64,000 nt of DNA, taken from positions 1 through 64,000 of the forward strand of contig NZ_JADMKC010000006.1 in assembly GCF_018780105.1 (NCBI RefSeq), read 5' to 3'. Numbering within the stretch: the stretch's first letter is position 1; each line of letters starts with the position of its first letter. Below, in pieces: positions 1-9,851 of the stretch. Below the pieces are notes generated by a model. The model searched no databases. It was not told the DNA's origin and was given only the letters and a program-made list of their open reading frames with translations. The translations under genes and the position numbers were made by a program. The stretch is from Thiobacillus sp. GTDB lineage: Bacteria; Pseudomonadota; Gammaproteobacteria; Burkholderiales; Thiobacillaceae.

Positions 1-1002
1 GTGCAGTCCGAGTGCCCGATCGGCCTGATCGGCGACGACATCGAAGCGGTGTCGAAGAAGAAGTCCAAGGAATACGACGGCAAGACCATCGTGCCGGTGC
101 GCTGCGAAGGCTTCCGCGGCGTGTCGCAGTCGCTCGGCCACCACATCGCCAACGACACCATCCGTGACTGGATCTTCGACAAGGGCGACAAGCACCCCGA
201 GTTCGTCGGCACCCCGTACGACGTCGCCATCATCGGCGACTACAACATCGGTGGCGACGCCTGGGCTTCGCGCATCCTGCTGGAAGAAATGGGCCTGCGC
301 GTGATCGCGCAGTGGTCCGGCGACGGCTCCATCGCCGAGCTGGAAAACTCGCCCAAGGCCAAACTCAACGTGCTGCACTGCTACCGCTCGATGAACTACA
401 TCTCGCGCCACATGGAAGAGAAGTACGGCATTCCATGGGTTGAGTACAACTTCTTCGGCCCGTCCAAGATCGAAGCCAGCCTGCGCGAAATCGCCAGCCA
501 CTTCGACGACAAGATCAAGGAAGGCGCCGAGAAGGTGATCGCCAAGTACCGCAAGATGATGGACGCGGTGATCGAGAAGTACAAACCGCGTCTGGCCGAC
601 AAGACCGTGATGCTGTTCGTCGGCGGCCTGCGTCCGCGCCACGTCATCGGCGCCTACGAGGACCTGGGCATGAACGTGGTCGGCACCGGCTACGAGTTCG
701 GCCACAACGACGACTATCAGCGCACCACGCACTACGTCAAGGACGGCACGCTGATCTACGACGACGTCACCGGCTACGAGTTCGAGAAATTCGTCGAGAA
801 GATCCAGCCCGACCTGGTCGGCTCCGGCATCAAGGAAAAATACGTATTCCAGAAAATGGGCGTGCCTTTCCGTCAGATGCACTCCTGGGACTACTCGGGT
901 CCGTACCACGGCTACGACGGCTTCGCCATCTTCGCCCGCGACATGGACATGGCGATCAACAACCCGGTGTGGGGCCTGACCAAGGCACCCTGGAAGAAGT
1001 GA
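1..1002 (+). CDS. nifD: Nitrogenase MoFe protein alpha chain NifD (5' truncated by window edge)
   Basis: Alpha subunit of the molybdenum-iron nitrogenase, which holds the FeMo cofactor and shares the P cluster with NifK. The reading frame is open from base 1, so the first codon is internal and about 150 N-terminal residues lie outside the window. Visible landmarks, numbered in the fragment, are Cys5 in [11 protein letters not shown] (the third P-cluster Cys of the family), the SLGHHIAND segment, Cys127 in [11 protein letters not shown] (the FeMo-cofactor Cys) and His294 in [11 protein letters not shown] (the cofactor His). All known key residues of this part are present, so the gene looks functional. 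nifK follows after 87 bp. Confidence 0.97.
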   Translation: MQSECPIGLIGDDIEAVSKKKSKEYDGKTIVPVRCEGFRGVSQSLGHHIANDTIRDWIFDKGDKHPEFVGTPYDVAIIGDYNIGGDAWASRILLEEMGLRVIAQWSGDGSIAELENSPKAKLNVLHCYRSMNYISRHMEEKYGIPWVEYNFFGPSKIEASLREIASHFDDKIKEGAEKVIAKYRKMMDAVIEKYKPRLADKTVMLFVGGLRPRHVIGAYEDLGMNVVGTGYEFGHNDDYQRTTHYVKDGTLIYDDVTGYEFEKFVEKIQPDLVGSGIKEKYVFQKMGVPFRQMHSWDYSGPYHGYDGFAIFARDMDMAINNPVWGLTKAPWKK

Positions 1003-1009
1003 ACGTTGC

Positions 1010-1068
1010 GTGAGGGGTGAGGCGTCTGCGGCAAGCCCGTGACGCTGATCTCGCCCCTTACACCTCAC
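1010..1068. repeat. Imperfect inverted heptamer repeats between nifD and nifK
   Basis: The 87-bp nifD-nifK spacer begins with two 7-bp units of the form TGAGGGG/TGAGGCG on the plus strand (1011-1024). It carries related units on the minus strand near 1055-1068 (TGAGGTG, TAAGGGG). The arms end in GTGAGG and CCTCAC and could fold into an imperfect hairpin. The same unit type recurs at 2626-2690 and 34260-34294. A ribosome-binding site, GAAGGAG, follows just before nifK. Confidence 0.6.
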
Positions 1069-1089
1069 AGAATTTGAAGGAGTTTCAAA

Positions 1090-2628
1090 ATGACTCAGGA
1101 CGTACAAAACGTAGTCGACCATTTCAACCTGTTCCGTAGTCCGGAATACAAGGATATGTTCGCCGACAAGCGCAAGAATTTCGAGTTCGCCCATCCCGAC
1201 GAAAAAGTCGAGGAAACGGCTGAATGGACCAAGGGCTGGGAATACCGCAAGCTGAACTTCGAGCGCGAGGCGCTGACCGTCAATCCGGCCAAGGCCTGCC
1301 AGCCGCTGGGCGCGGTGTTCGTCGCGGTCGGCTTTGAAGGCACCATCCCCTTCGTGCATGGCTCGCAGGGTTGCGTCGCCTACTACCGCAGCCACTTCAG
1401 CCGCCATTTCAAGGAGCCTTCTTCCTGCGTGTCGTCTTCGATGACGGAAGACGCAGCGGTGTTCGGCGGCCTTAACAACATGATCGACGGTCTGGCCAAC
1501 ACCCACTCGATGTACAAGCCGAAGATGATCGCGGTCTCCACCACCTGCATGGCGGAAGTGATCGGCGACGACCTCAACGGCTTCATTTCGACCGCGCGGG
1601 AAAAAGGCAGCGTGCCGGCTGACTTCCCGGTGCCTTACGCCCATACCCCGGCTTTCGTCGGCAGCCACATCACCGGTTACGACAACGCGCTCAAGGGCAT
1701 CATCAGCCACTTCTGGGAAGGCAAGGAACGCACGCCCGGCGAAAAGATCAACTTCATCGGCGGCTTCGACGGCTACACCGTCGGCAACCTGCGCGAAGTC
1801 AAACGCATTTTCGATCTGATGGGCGTGAACTACACCATCCTGGCCGACAACAGCGATGTGTGGGATACCCCGGCAGACGGCGAATTCCGCATGTACGACG
1901 GCGGCACCACGCTGGACGACGCCAAGGCGGCGCTCAATGCCAAGGCCACCATTTCGATGCAGCAGTACTGCACCGAGAAGACCCTCGACTACATCGCCAA
2001 GACCGGCCAGGAAACCGTGGCTTTCAACCACCCGGTGGGGGTGGCGGCAACCGACGCCTTCCTGATGGAGCTGTCGCGCATCACCGGCTTGCCGATTCCC
2101 GACGCGCTGACCAAGGAACGCGGCCGTCTGGTGGACGCCATCGCCGACTCCAGCGCGCACATCCACGGCAAGAAGTTCGCCATCTACGGCGATCCGGACC
2201 TGTGCTACGGCCTGGCCGGTTTCCTGCTCGAACTGGGCGCCGAGCCGACGCACGTGCTGTCGACCAACGGCGGCAAGGAATGGGAAATCAAGATGCAGGC
2301 GCTGTTCGACAGCTCGCCTTTCGGCAAGAGCTGCCATGTCTACCCGGGCAAGGATCTGTGGCACATGCGTTCGCTGCTCAATACCGAGCCGGTGGACTTC
2401 CTGATCGGCAACACCTACGGCAAGTACCTGGAGCGCGATACCGGCACCCCGCTGATCCGCATCGGCTTCCCGGTGTTCGACCGTCACCATCACCATCGTT
2501 ATCCGGTGTGGGGCTACCAGGGCACGATGAATACGCTGGTGTGGATTCTGGACAAGATCTTCGACGAAATGGACAAGAGCACCATCGTCCCGGCGAAGAC
2601 CGACTACAGCTTCGACATCATCAGGTAA
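1090..2628 (+). CDS. nifK: Nitrogenase MoFe protein beta chain NifK
   Basis: Beta subunit of the MoFe nitrogenase, 512 aa, close to the usual size. Together with NifD it binds the P cluster that passes electrons to the FeMo cofactor. The three P-cluster cysteines fall at residues 70, 95 and 153 ([32 protein letters not shown]), the same positions as in the Azotobacter protein. The N-terminal 60 residues form the helical extension typical of standard NifK. The ATG at 1090 is preceded by GAAGGAG. It belongs to the nifDK operon, with a ferredoxin gene after a 75-bp spacer. Confidence 0.98.
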   Translation: MTQDVQNVVDHFNLFRSPEYKDMFADKRKNFEFAHPDEKVEETAEWTKGWEYRKLNFEREALTVNPAKACQPLGAVFVAVGFEGTIPFVHGSQGCVAYYRSHFSRHFKEPSSCVSSSMTEDAAVFGGLNNMIDGLANTHSMYKPKMIAVSTTCMAEVIGDDLNGFISTAREKGSVPADFPVPYAHTPAFVGSHITGYDNALKGIISHFWEGKERTPGEKINFIGGFDGYTVGNLREVKRIFDLMGVNYTILADNSDVWDTPADGEFRMYDGGTTLDDAKAALNAKATISMQQYCTEKTLDYIAKTGQETVAFNHPVGVAATDAFLMELSRITGLPIPDALTKERGRLVDAIADSSAHIHGKKFAIYGDPDLCYGLAGFLLELGAEPTHVLSTNGGKEWEIKMQALFDSSPFGKSCHVYPGKDLWHMRSLLNTEPVDFLIGNTYGKYLERDTGTPLIRIGFPVFDRHHHHRYPVWGYQGTMNTLVWILDKIFDEMDKSTIVPAKTDYSFDIIR

Positions 2629-2690
2629 GCGGTAAGCAGTAAGTGGTGAGCGGTGAGGGGCAACAGCAATCCCCACCGCCCACCCCTCAC
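2626..2690. repeat. Tandem degenerate 7-bp repeats forming an inverted pair, nifK-ferredoxin spacer
   Basis: Five adjoining 7-bp units start at the nifK stop codon itself: TAAGCGG, TAAGCAG, TAAGTGG, TGAGCGG and TGAGGGG (2626-2660). Read on the other strand, 2690 back to 2670 gives TGAGGGG, TGGGCGG, TGGGGAT. The arms GTGAGGGG (2653-2660) and CCCCTCAC (2683-2690) are perfectly complementary, so the transcript can form a stem-loop between nifK and the ferredoxin gene. There is no T-run, so it is not a standard terminator. It may act in mRNA processing or stability, which is inference. Confidence 0.7.
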
Positions 2691-2703
2691 GGAAAGGTAA
2701 GAA

Positions 2704-3051
2704 ATGGCTAACGTGACATTCAGTTCGCCCGCGATGAACAAGGACGTCACTGTCTACGCGACCGCAGGCGATTGCCACACGCTCCTGGCAGTGGCGCAAA
2801 AAAACAAGCTGCCGATTCATTTCGAATGCGAAAACGGTGAATGCGGTTCATGCGCGGTGGAGGTCGGCATCCTCTCCAATCGCCAGCCGATGGGCATGCA
2901 TCTGACCGAGAAGGAAAAGGTTGCGCTCAAGCTGGCCGGCAAGATCAGCCGCGAGCAGATCGAGCAGGCCGAATTGAGCGATATACCCCCGCCGTGGCGT
3001 CTGGCTTGCCAGTACATCGTGCGTGACGAGGACATTCTGGTGAAGTTCTAG
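2704..3051 (+). CDS. [2Fe-2S] plant-type ferredoxin of the nif cluster
   Basis: A 115-aa soluble ferredoxin. Cys42, Cys47 and Cys50 (CENGECGSC) plus Cys102 near the C terminus (RLACQY) give the C-x4-C-x2-C...C pattern of the [2Fe-2S] beta-grasp ferredoxins. Its place between nifK and nifE, in the same direction, suggests a role in electron supply or cofactor assembly for nitrogenase. The exact partner is not evident. It has no signal peptide, so it is cytoplasmic. The start has AAGGTAAG upstream. A segment of about 40 residues between the third and fourth cysteines, rich in Lys and Glu, is longer than in photosynthetic ferredoxins. Confidence 0.9.
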   Translation: MANVTFSSPAMNKDVTVYATAGDCHTLLAVAQKNKLPIHFECENGECGSCAVEVGILSNRQPMGMHLTEKEKVALKLAGKISREQIEQAELSDIPPPWRLACQYIVRDEDILVKF

Positions 3052-3118
3052 GGAAGGCCGCAGCTGGCCGGGCGATCAGCCCAGAGATGCCGCGACACAC
3101 TGTTGAAAGGGATGCGCA

Positions 3119-4585
3119 ATGTCTAGTCTGAGTTCGAAGGTTCAGGAAGTATTCGACGAACCCGCCTGCGGCAAGAACCAGGCAAAGGGCGAGAAGGAAC
3201 GCAAGAAGGGTTGCACCAAGCAACTGGTTCCCGGCGCGGCGGCGGGCGGCTGTGCATTCGACGGCGCAAAAATCGCGCTGCAGCCGATCACCGATGTTGC
3301 ACATCTGGTGCACGGTCCGATCGCCTGCGAAGGCAATTCCTGGGACAACCGCGGCGCCAAGTCTTCCGGCTCCAGCCTGTACCGCACCGGCTTCACCACC
3401 GACATCAACGAACTCGACGTGGTCTACGGCGGCGAGAAGCACCTGTTCAAATCGGTCAAGGAAATCCTCGACAAATACGATCCGGCCGCGGTGTTCGTCT
3501 ACCAGACCTGCGTCACCGCACTGATCGGCGACGACATCGAGGCGGTGTGCAAGGCCGCCACCCAGAAATTCGGCAAGCCGGTGATTCCGGTCGACGCCCC
3601 GGGCTTCGTCGGCAACAAGAACCTCGGCAACAAGCTGGCGGGCGAGGCGCTGCTCGATTATGTGATCGGCACCGAGGAACCCGAGACCACCACGCCCTAC
3701 GACATCAACATCATCGGCGAATACAACCTGGCCGGCGAGCTGTGGCAGGTGAAACCGTTGCTGGACGAGATGGGTGTGCGCGTCCTGTCGTGCATTTCCG
3801 GCGACGCCAAATACAAAGAGGTTGCCTACTCGCACCGCGCCAAGGCAGCGATGATGGTGTGCTCGAAAGCGATGATCAACATCGCCCGCAAGATGGAAGA
3901 GCGCTACGAAATCCCATTCTTCGAAGGTTCCTTCTACGGCGTCAGCGACATGAGCGATTCGCTGCGCAACATCGCCAAACTGCTGGTGGACAAGGGCGCG
4001 CCGGCCGACCTGCTGGAACGCACCGAAGCCATCATCCAGCGCGAGGAGGCGGCGTGCTGGCAACGCATGGAACCCTACCGGGACAGCCTCAAAGGCGTGA
4101 AGGTGCTGCTCATTACCGGCGGGGTGAAGTCCTGGTCGGTGGTGTCCGCGCTGCAGGAAGTGGGCATGGAAATCGTCGGCACCAGCGTGAAGAAATCCAC
4201 GCTCGAAGACAAGCAGAAAATCAAGGAACTGATGGGCGAGGACGCCCACATGGTCGACGACATGACGCCGCGCGAAATGTACAAGATGCTAAAGGAGGCG
4301 CAGGCCGACATCATGCTCTCCGGCGGGCGTTCGCAGTTCATCGCCTTGAAGGCCAAGATGCCCTGGCTCGACATCAACCAGGAGCGCCATCACGCCTACG
4401 CGGGCTACGACGGCATGGTGACGCTGGTGCGCGAGATCGACAAATCGCTGCGCAACCCGATCTGGGAACAGGTGCGCCGCCCTGCGCCGTGGGATATCGA
4501 AGATGCAAGCTGCACGACACAAGATTCGGGAACGATCGTGACGCTGCCCGGCAACGATGCTTTGCCCCTGAATCTTGCAGCTTGA
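3119..4585 (+). CDS. nifE: FeMo-cofactor scaffold protein NifE
   Basis: NifE (488 aa) pairs with NifN to form the NifEN scaffold on which the NifB product is matured into FeMo cofactor by addition of Mo and homocitrate. It is a NifD homologue. Cys45 (GGCAFDGA), Cys70 ([15 protein letters not shown]) and Cys131 ([11 protein letters not shown]) correspond to cluster ligands of the family. The ATG at 3119 lies 8 bp after GAAAGGG. The frame ends 17 bp before nifN, which points to co-translation. The last 40 residues are variable and low in conserved motifs. Confidence 0.97.
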   Translation: MSSLSSKVQEVFDEPACGKNQAKGEKERKKGCTKQLVPGAAAGGCAFDGAKIALQPITDVAHLVHGPIACEGNSWDNRGAKSSGSSLYRTGFTTDINELDVVYGGEKHLFKSVKEILDKYDPAAVFVYQTCVTALIGDDIEAVCKAATQKFGKPVIPVDAPGFVGNKNLGNKLAGEALLDYVIGTEEPETTTPYDINIIGEYNLAGELWQVKPLLDEMGVRVLSCISGDAKYKEVAYSHRAKAAMMVCSKAMINIARKMEERYEIPFFEGSFYGVSDMSDSLRNIAKLLVDKGAPADLLERTEAIIQREEAACWQRMEPYRDSLKGVKVLLITGGVKSWSVVSALQEVGMEIVGTSVKKSTLEDKQKIKELMGEDAHMVDDMTPREMYKMLKEAQADIMLSGGRSQFIALKAKMPWLDINQERHHAYAGYDGMVTLVREIDKSLRNPIWEQVRRPAPWDIEDASCTTQDSGTIVTLPGNDALPLNLAA

Positions 4586-4602
4586 ACCCTGGAGCTGAAA
4601 TC

Positions 4603-5970
4603 ATGGCCATCGTCACCCACCTCAAGAAATCCTGCGCGGTCAACCCGCTCAAGATGAGCGCGCCGATCGGCGCAGCCCTGGCCTTTACCGGGCTGGACAA
4701 CTGCATGCCCACGCTGCACGGTTCACAGGGTTGCACCGCGTTCGGGCTGGTGCTGTTCGTGCGCCATTTCAAGGAAGCGGTGCCGATGCAGACCACCGCG
4801 ATGAACGAGGCGACCACGATCATGGGCGGCTACGACAACGTCGAGCAGGCCATCCTCAACATTCACAAGCGCGCCAAGCCGGCCATCATCGCCATTGCTT
4901 CGACCGGCCTCACCGAGACCAAGGGCGACGATGTGGACGGTTACCTGAGCCTGATTCGCAAGAAGCATCCGGAGCTGGATGAGGTCGCGCTGGTCTATGT
5001 TTCCACGCCGGACTACGTCGGCGCGTTTCAGGACGGCTGGTCCAAGGCCGTGGCCAAGATCGTCAAGGAACTGGCCGTGCCGGGCCTGCCTGTCGCCGGC
5101 CAGATCAATGTGCTGGCCGGCAGCCACCTCACGCCCGGCGACCTGGAGGAAATCCGCGAACTGGTCGAAGCCTTCGGCCTCAAGCCGATCATCCTGCCCG
5201 ACTTGTCGGGCTCCATGGATGGCCATATTCCGGACAACTTCAGTCCCACTACCCTGGGCGGTACCACGCTGGCGGAACTGCGTGCGAGCGGTTCGTCCGA
5301 ATTTACCCTCGCCATTGGCGAACACATGCGCGAGGCCGCGCAGACCCTGCAGGACACCTGCAGCGTGCCGTTCGAGGTACTGGAAAGTCTCACCGGGCTC
5401 GACACCAACGATCGCCTGATGAGCCTGCTGGCGAAACTGTCCGGCCGCCCGGCGCCGAACAAATACCGCCGCCAGCGCAGCCAGTTGATGGACGCCATGC
5501 TGGATGCGCATTTCTTCATCGGTGGCAAGAAGATCGCCATCGGCGCCGAGCCGGATCTGCTGCTCGCCGTCGGCAAGCTGTTCGCCGGCCTCGGCGCAGA
5601 GCTCACGGCGGTGGTGACGACGACGGCCTCGCCCGTGCTGGAACACCTGCCGACGCAGGAGGTGCTGATTGGCGACCTCGAAGACCTGGAGCAGCGGGCG
5701 GCGGGTTGCGATCTGCTGGTGACGCATTCGCACGGCCGCCAGATGGCGGACCGCCTGCAGCTGCCATTCCTGCGCATGGGCATCCCGATGTTCGACCGTC
5801 TGGGAGCTGCGCACCAGGTGACGGTTGGTTACCGCGGCACGCGCAGCCTGATTTTTGAAGTGGCCAACATGTTCATGGCGGCGGCACACGAGCCGGGGCC
5901 GGACGATTGGCGACACGCTGCCCCAACAGGAGCGGAATGTGGAAGTTGTACGCCGGCTGCGGCTCATTGA
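4603..5970 (+). CDS. nifN: FeMo-cofactor scaffold protein NifN
   Basis: NifN (455 aa) is the NifK-like partner of NifE in the cofactor assembly scaffold. The start chosen is the ATG at 4603, preceded by CTGGAG. The same frame is open far upstream inside nifE, but that part is antisense-like coding noise. The N-terminal GSQGCTAFGLVLFVRHFKE segment (around residues 41-59) and the TTIMGGYDNVEQAI stretch match the NifN/NifK fold. Cys44 aligns with a cluster ligand. nifX follows 37 bp downstream. Confidence 0.96.
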   Translation: MAIVTHLKKSCAVNPLKMSAPIGAALAFTGLDNCMPTLHGSQGCTAFGLVLFVRHFKEAVPMQTTAMNEATTIMGGYDNVEQAILNIHKRAKPAIIAIASTGLTETKGDDVDGYLSLIRKKHPELDEVALVYVSTPDYVGAFQDGWSKAVAKIVKELAVPGLPVAGQINVLAGSHLTPGDLEEIRELVEAFGLKPIILPDLSGSMDGHIPDNFSPTTLGGTTLAELRASGSSEFTLAIGEHMREAAQTLQDTCSVPFEVLESLTGLDTNDRLMSLLAKLSGRPAPNKYRRQRSQLMDAMLDAHFFIGGKKIAIGAEPDLLLAVGKLFAGLGAELTAVVTTTASPVLEHLPTQEVLIGDLEDLEQRAAGCDLLVTHSHGRQMADRLQLPFLRMGIPMFDRLGAAHQVTVGYRGTRSLIFEVANMFMAAAHEPGPDDWRHAAPTGAECGSCTPAAAH

Positions 5971-6007
5971 CAGCGGTTCGGGTGAATCCTTTTCTAACGG
6001 AGGCTAT

Positions 6008-6424
6008 ATGAAAGTGGCATTTTGTACGCAGGACATGAAGCGGGTTGACGCCCATTTCGGCTGGGCGAAAAACATCGCCATTTACGAGGTCTCGGCCGAT
6101 GACGCGCACTTCGCCGAAGCGATCCAGTTCGATGGCGACCTCGAAGAAGACGGCAACGAGGACAAGCTCGCGCCGAAGCTGGAAGCGATCAAGGACTGCG
6201 CCATCCTTTACGTGGCCGCGATCGGCGGCTCGGGGGCGGCGCGGGTGGTGGCCAACAAGATCCATCCGATCAAGGTGCAGGAACCGGAGGCCATCGACGC
6301 CATCCTGGTGAAACTGCAAGGCGTGCTGAAGGGCACGCCGCCGCCCTGGCTGCGCAAGGTACTGGAAAAGGGTCAGGAAAAGACCTTCGATTTTGACGAA
6401 GATGAGGTTGAACAAAATGCTTGA
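6008..6424 (+). CDS. nifX: FeMo-cofactor carrier protein NifX
   Basis: A small (138 aa) protein of the NifX/NifB C-terminal (dinitrogenase iron-molybdenum cofactor) family, which binds cofactor precursors and passes them between NifB and NifEN. It opens with [20 protein letters not shown], the typical beta-strand and DxHFG motif. The core [19 protein letters not shown] follows around residues 75-95. The last 15 residues are acidic. A strong Shine-Dalgarno, CGGAGG, lies 5 bp upstream of the ATG at 6008. Its stop codon overlaps the ATG of the next gene (ATGCTTGA), so the two are translationally coupled. Confidence 0.95.
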   Translation: MKVAFCTQDMKRVDAHFGWAKNIAIYEVSADDAHFAEAIQFDGDLEEDGNEDKLAPKLEAIKDCAILYVAAIGGSGAARVVANKIHPIKVQEPEAIDAILVKLQGVLKGTPPPWLRKVLEKGQEKTFDFDEDEVEQNA

Positions 6425-6890
6425 AGCCGAAGTTTCCGCAGTCGCGGCCGATCCAATGCAGTCGCCGTTCATGAAAGAGCTGATCAAGCAGTGGCGCGCC
6501 CAGGACACCCACGGCACGTGGGAAGGCAAGACCGACGCCAAGCTGCTGGAGCCCTACATCATCACCAAGGAGCAACGTCGGCAATTGCCCATCATCGGCG
6601 ACCCCGATCCGGAAACCCTGTGGCGGATGGAGCTGTACTACAACGCCATCGGTCTCGCCATCGAGCGGCAGACCGGCGTCATGGTCTCGCCCATGATGAA
6701 GATGTCGCACGAGGGATTCGGCCGCTTGGTGCTGCTGGCCGGGCGTCTGGTCGCGGTCAACAAGCAATTGCGCGACGTCAATCGCTTCGGCTTCGAGAGC
6801 ATGGAAAAGCTCGCTGAAGAAGGCGAAAAGCAGGTGGCGGCAGGCGTCGGCATGGTGAATCAATATCCCGACGCGGCCAAATATGAGTAA
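6417..6890 (+). CDS. NifX-associated nitrogen fixation protein (DUF269 family)
   Basis: A 157-aa protein of the NifX-associated family, found next to nifX in many diazotrophs. Its biochemical role is not settled. The family pattern is visible in [20 protein letters not shown] near the N terminus and in [20 protein letters not shown] and [20 protein letters not shown] in the middle, then a conserved aromatic end. The ATG at 6417 overlaps the nifX stop; an upstream TTG in the same frame is less likely. It is the last nif gene before the foldback element at 6958-7226. Confidence 0.92.
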   Translation: MLEAEVSAVAADPMQSPFMKELIKQWRAQDTHGTWEGKTDAKLLEPYIITKEQRRQLPIIGDPDPETLWRMELYYNAIGLAIERQTGVMVSPMMKMSHEGFGRLVLLAGRLVAVNKQLRDVNRFGFESMEKLAEEGEKQVAAGVGMVNQYPDAAKYE

Positions 6891-6957
6891 GCCGCGCGGG
6901 TGTGCGGCGAGTGGGCGGACGTGAAGCCAAACCCGGGTTCGAGACGCCGAATGATGC

Positions 6958-7226
6958 TAGGGCGTGTTAACACTAATTTCACGCCCGCGACGAGGCCGAT
7001 TCGGGATGCAGCCCGAGGAGCGAGACGCGCCGCAGTGTCGTTCACTGCAAGCGGCTTGCGACAAAGGGATGCGCCCGAATCGGCCCGTCCCTCCGGGTTG
7101 CCGCGAGAAAGCGCGTCTGCGGCGTTGCGTCGCTTGGCAAGGGATAGCCCTTGCCGGCGCGACACGCCTTGCATCCATCGCTTTCTCGCGGCAACGCGGG
7201 TGCGAAATTAGTGTTAACACGCCCTA
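6958..7226. mobile_element. Non-autonomous foldback (MITE-like) element with 23-bp terminal inverted repeats
   Basis: The left end (6958-6980) starts TAGGGCGTGTTAACACTAAT and the right end (7204-7226) is its exact reverse complement over 23 bp. Similarity continues imperfectly for about 9 bp inward. If TA is taken as the duplicated target, the repeats begin GGGCGTG and the element is flanked by TA on both sides. Inside is a second inverted pair, TTGCCGCGAGAAAGCG near 7098 and its complement near 7180-7195, and a small hairpin GGCAAGGGATAGCCCTTGCC near 7136. No transposase frame exists within 269 bp; frames on both strands only read through the repeats. It fills the whole gap between the NifX-associated and DUF683 genes. 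Confidence 0.85.
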
Positions 7227-7238
7227 AAGGAGCAAATC

Positions 7239-7559
7239 ATGGCTGTAATTCTTGAACGTGGCATGGACGTCGAAGTCCCCCATTGGATCGACATTATCGA
7301 AAACGAAAACTTCGAGCAGTTTCTGGCCGGAGTGATGGCGAAATCAAAAGGGATGGACAACATGGAAGACAAGGAAGTACTCAAGGCCGAAGTGAAAAAA
7401 CTCAATGCGCGTGCCATGGAAGCACGCATGGCCTTGCACGATCTGTCGGAAGAACTTCCGGCTGGCCTGGACACGGTGATGGACGTGGCGCAGCAAACCG
7501 TTGCTGCTTTCATCAGTCTGGAGGCGGCGCGCAAGAAGCTGGCTGCCGCTACGGCGTGA
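7239..7559 (+). CDS. DUF683 / CCE_0567-type nif-associated small protein
   Basis: A 106-aa protein whose second half (about residues 42-106) matches the small helical DUF683 family of nif clusters. The signature is LKAEVKKLNARAMEARMALHDLSEELP, two helices with the conserved ALHDL containing a putative metal-binding His. The first 40 residues (RGMDVEVPHWIDIIENENFEQF...) are an extra N-terminal part not in the shortest family members. The ribosome-binding site AAAGGAG sits exactly at the right border of the foldback element, so the insertion left translation intact. Function is unknown; the context suggests cofactor or electron-transfer support. Confidence 0.85.
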   Translation: MAVILERGMDVEVPHWIDIIENENFEQFLAGVMAKSKGMDNMEDKEVLKAEVKKLNARAMEARMALHDLSEELPAGLDTVMDVAQQTVAAFISLEAARKKLAAATA

Positions 7560-7567
7560 GGTGAATC

Positions 7568-7882
7568 ATGAGCAACCCGGTCACCATCACCCTGCCCGAC
7601 GGGCGTAGCTGGACGCCGAAGTTCGTTCACGCCATCAACGAGGAAAAGTGCATCGGCTGCGGCCGCTGTTTCCGCGTGTGCGGCCGCGACGTGCTGCAAC
7701 TCAAGGGCGTAAACGAGGACGGCGAGTATGTCGAAGTCGCGCTGGACGACGATGACGATGATGGTGAGTATGAGAAGAAGGTCATGACCATCGCCAACCA
7801 GATGAACTGCGTCGGGTGCGAGGCGTGCGCCAAGATCTGTCCGAAGAAGTGCTATGACCACGAAGTGATGGAGGCGGGCTGA
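7568..7882 (+). CDS. fdxB: Nif-specific 2[4Fe-4S] ferredoxin III (FdxB)
   Basis: A 104-aa ferredoxin with two [4Fe-4S] motifs: [11 protein letters not shown] around residues 31-41 and [15 protein letters not shown] near residues 82-96. Both follow C-x2-C-x2-C-x3-C. The motifs are separated by a highly acidic stretch with six Asp in a row (residues 60-65), typical of nif ferredoxin III. It is probably an electron donor in nitrogen fixation, since it lies between the DUF683 gene and nifQ in one operon. The stop is 1 bp from the nifQ start, so they are likely coupled. Confidence 0.93.
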   Translation: MSNPVTITLPDGRSWTPKFVHAINEEKCIGCGRCFRVCGRDVLQLKGVNEDGEYVEVALDDDDDDGEYEKKVMTIANQMNCVGCEACAKICPKKCYDHEVMEAG

Positions 7883-7883
7883 C

Positions 7884-8870
7884 ATGCATCGCGAGTGGCT
7901 CGATTACGACATGCTGATGCGGCATGCGCGCGATCCGGATGATGTGCTGGCGCAAACCTTTGCGCGCGTCATCATGGCGTCGGCGCGCGGTACGCTCGCC
8001 GCGCCCGGCGTGGGCATGGGGCTGGACCGCTTGCGCTTCGGCGCGCTGGTGGCCTGCTATTTCCCCGGTGCGGATGTGCAATTGTTCGGCGCCGCCTGCA
8101 ATCCCGCCGCACCCTGCGCCGACTGCACGCCGCTGCCGTCGGACGAGTTTGACGATCTGGTGCAGCTGCTGCTGGAACACCGCAGCGACGACTCCGAGCA
8201 GACCGAATGGCTGGCTTACGCCATCGCCAGCGGTTGCATGGGCGGCGATCACCTTTATCAGGACATGGGCCTGCCCGACCGCCAGGCCTTGTCGACCCTG
8301 TTGGCGCGGCATTTCAGCGCCTTGATGGCGAAGAACAGCGCCAACATGAAGTGGAAAAAATTCCTCTACAAGCAGCTGTGCGACCGTGCCGAAGTGCGCG
8401 CCTGCAGCGCCCCTTCATGCCAGGTATGCGACGAATACCATAAGTGTTTCGGCCCCGAGGATGACAGCGGGCTGGCTCAATTGTCTGCGATCAGCCAGCG
8501 CGGCCCCAATGCGGCGGAAGTGCAGTTGCCGGACTGGCTGGTGGATGTGCCGGACGCGTATCGGGCGCAGGTGACGGTGCCATTCCGCCATGAACGCTTC
8601 GAGGATGAGCCCTCGCGCGCCTACAAGATTCTGGCCTACGACCGCAACGGCGAATGTTGTTACTACCGCCACCACTACGAATTGACTCAAGTGGCGCTCG
8701 ACGACGATGACAACTTTTATGAAGAGCAGGCTTATTTCGAGGAAGTGAAGGCCTGGCGGCTGGCGAGCGGCCAGTGGCTGAGTTGCACCATACGGGGCGG
8801 GCAGGCAGGTGATTGCCGTGAGCGCAGCCTGCGTCCGGAGTACGCCGTCGTGCCCGAGCGGCCGCGTTGA
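7884..8870 (+). CDS. nifQ: NifQ molybdenum donor protein with a long C-terminal extension
   Basis: Residues 1-195 match NifQ, the Fe-S/Mo protein that supplies molybdenum for FeMo-cofactor assembly. The metal-binding motif C-x4-C-x2-C-x5-C is at Cys174, Cys179, Cys182 and Cys188 (CSAPSCQVCDEYHKC). Most NifQ proteins end soon after this motif. This one runs on to 328 aa in an unbroken frame. The extra 130 residues contain many aromatic and acidic residues (CCYYRHHYE, DDDDNFYEEQAYFEEVKAW) and four additional Cys, and I do not recognise the domain. The ATG at 7884 follows the fdxB stop by 1 bp. modABC lies next, in keeping with a molybdenum role. Confidence 0.88.
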   Translation: MHREWLDYDMLMRHARDPDDVLAQTFARVIMASARGTLAAPGVGMGLDRLRFGALVACYFPGADVQLFGAACNPAAPCADCTPLPSDEFDDLVQLLLEHRSDDSEQTEWLAYAIASGCMGGDHLYQDMGLPDRQALSTLLARHFSALMAKNSANMKWKKFLYKQLCDRAEVRACSAPSCQVCDEYHKCFGPEDDSGLAQLSAISQRGPNAAEVQLPDWLVDVPDAYRAQVTVPFRHERFEDEPSRAYKILAYDRNGECCYYRHHYELTQVALDDDDNFYEEQAYFEEVKAWRLASGQWLSCTIRGGQAGDCRERSLRPEYAVVPERPR

Positions 8871-9041
8871 GTGTTTCATGCTGAGGCGGCCGTAATCCGC
8901 TTGTTGGCTTCTCCCTCAATGCTCGTGTGGAGAATGCGCGTGCCGCCCGTGCGACCCGTGATGCCTTTTCAATACCGGCGACGCATTCAGGATGTGATGT
9001 ACGCATCCATGTCCTGATCAAGGCCTCACGCATCATCCTGA

Positions 9042-9839
<798 letters not shown>

Positions 9840-9851
9840 ACGGGACAGGGC

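Noticed and set aside
2945-4249. A 434-codon open frame on the minus strand opposite nifE
   Set aside because: It is a GC-rich mirror frame with no recognisable domain, fully covered by nifE, whose active-site motifs are intact.
7130-7155. TTGGCAAGGGATAGCCCTTGCC as a possible sigma54 promoter for the distal nif genes
   Set aside because: The GG and GC elements are 17 bp apart (or 11 with the nearer GC) instead of 12, and the sequence is better explained as the inner hairpin of the element.
6957-7227. Frames of 87 codons on both strands in the foldback element, both beginning MLTLIS and ending EISVNTP
   Set aside because: The shared ends come from the terminal inverted repeats being read in both directions. 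No start signals or domain were seen.
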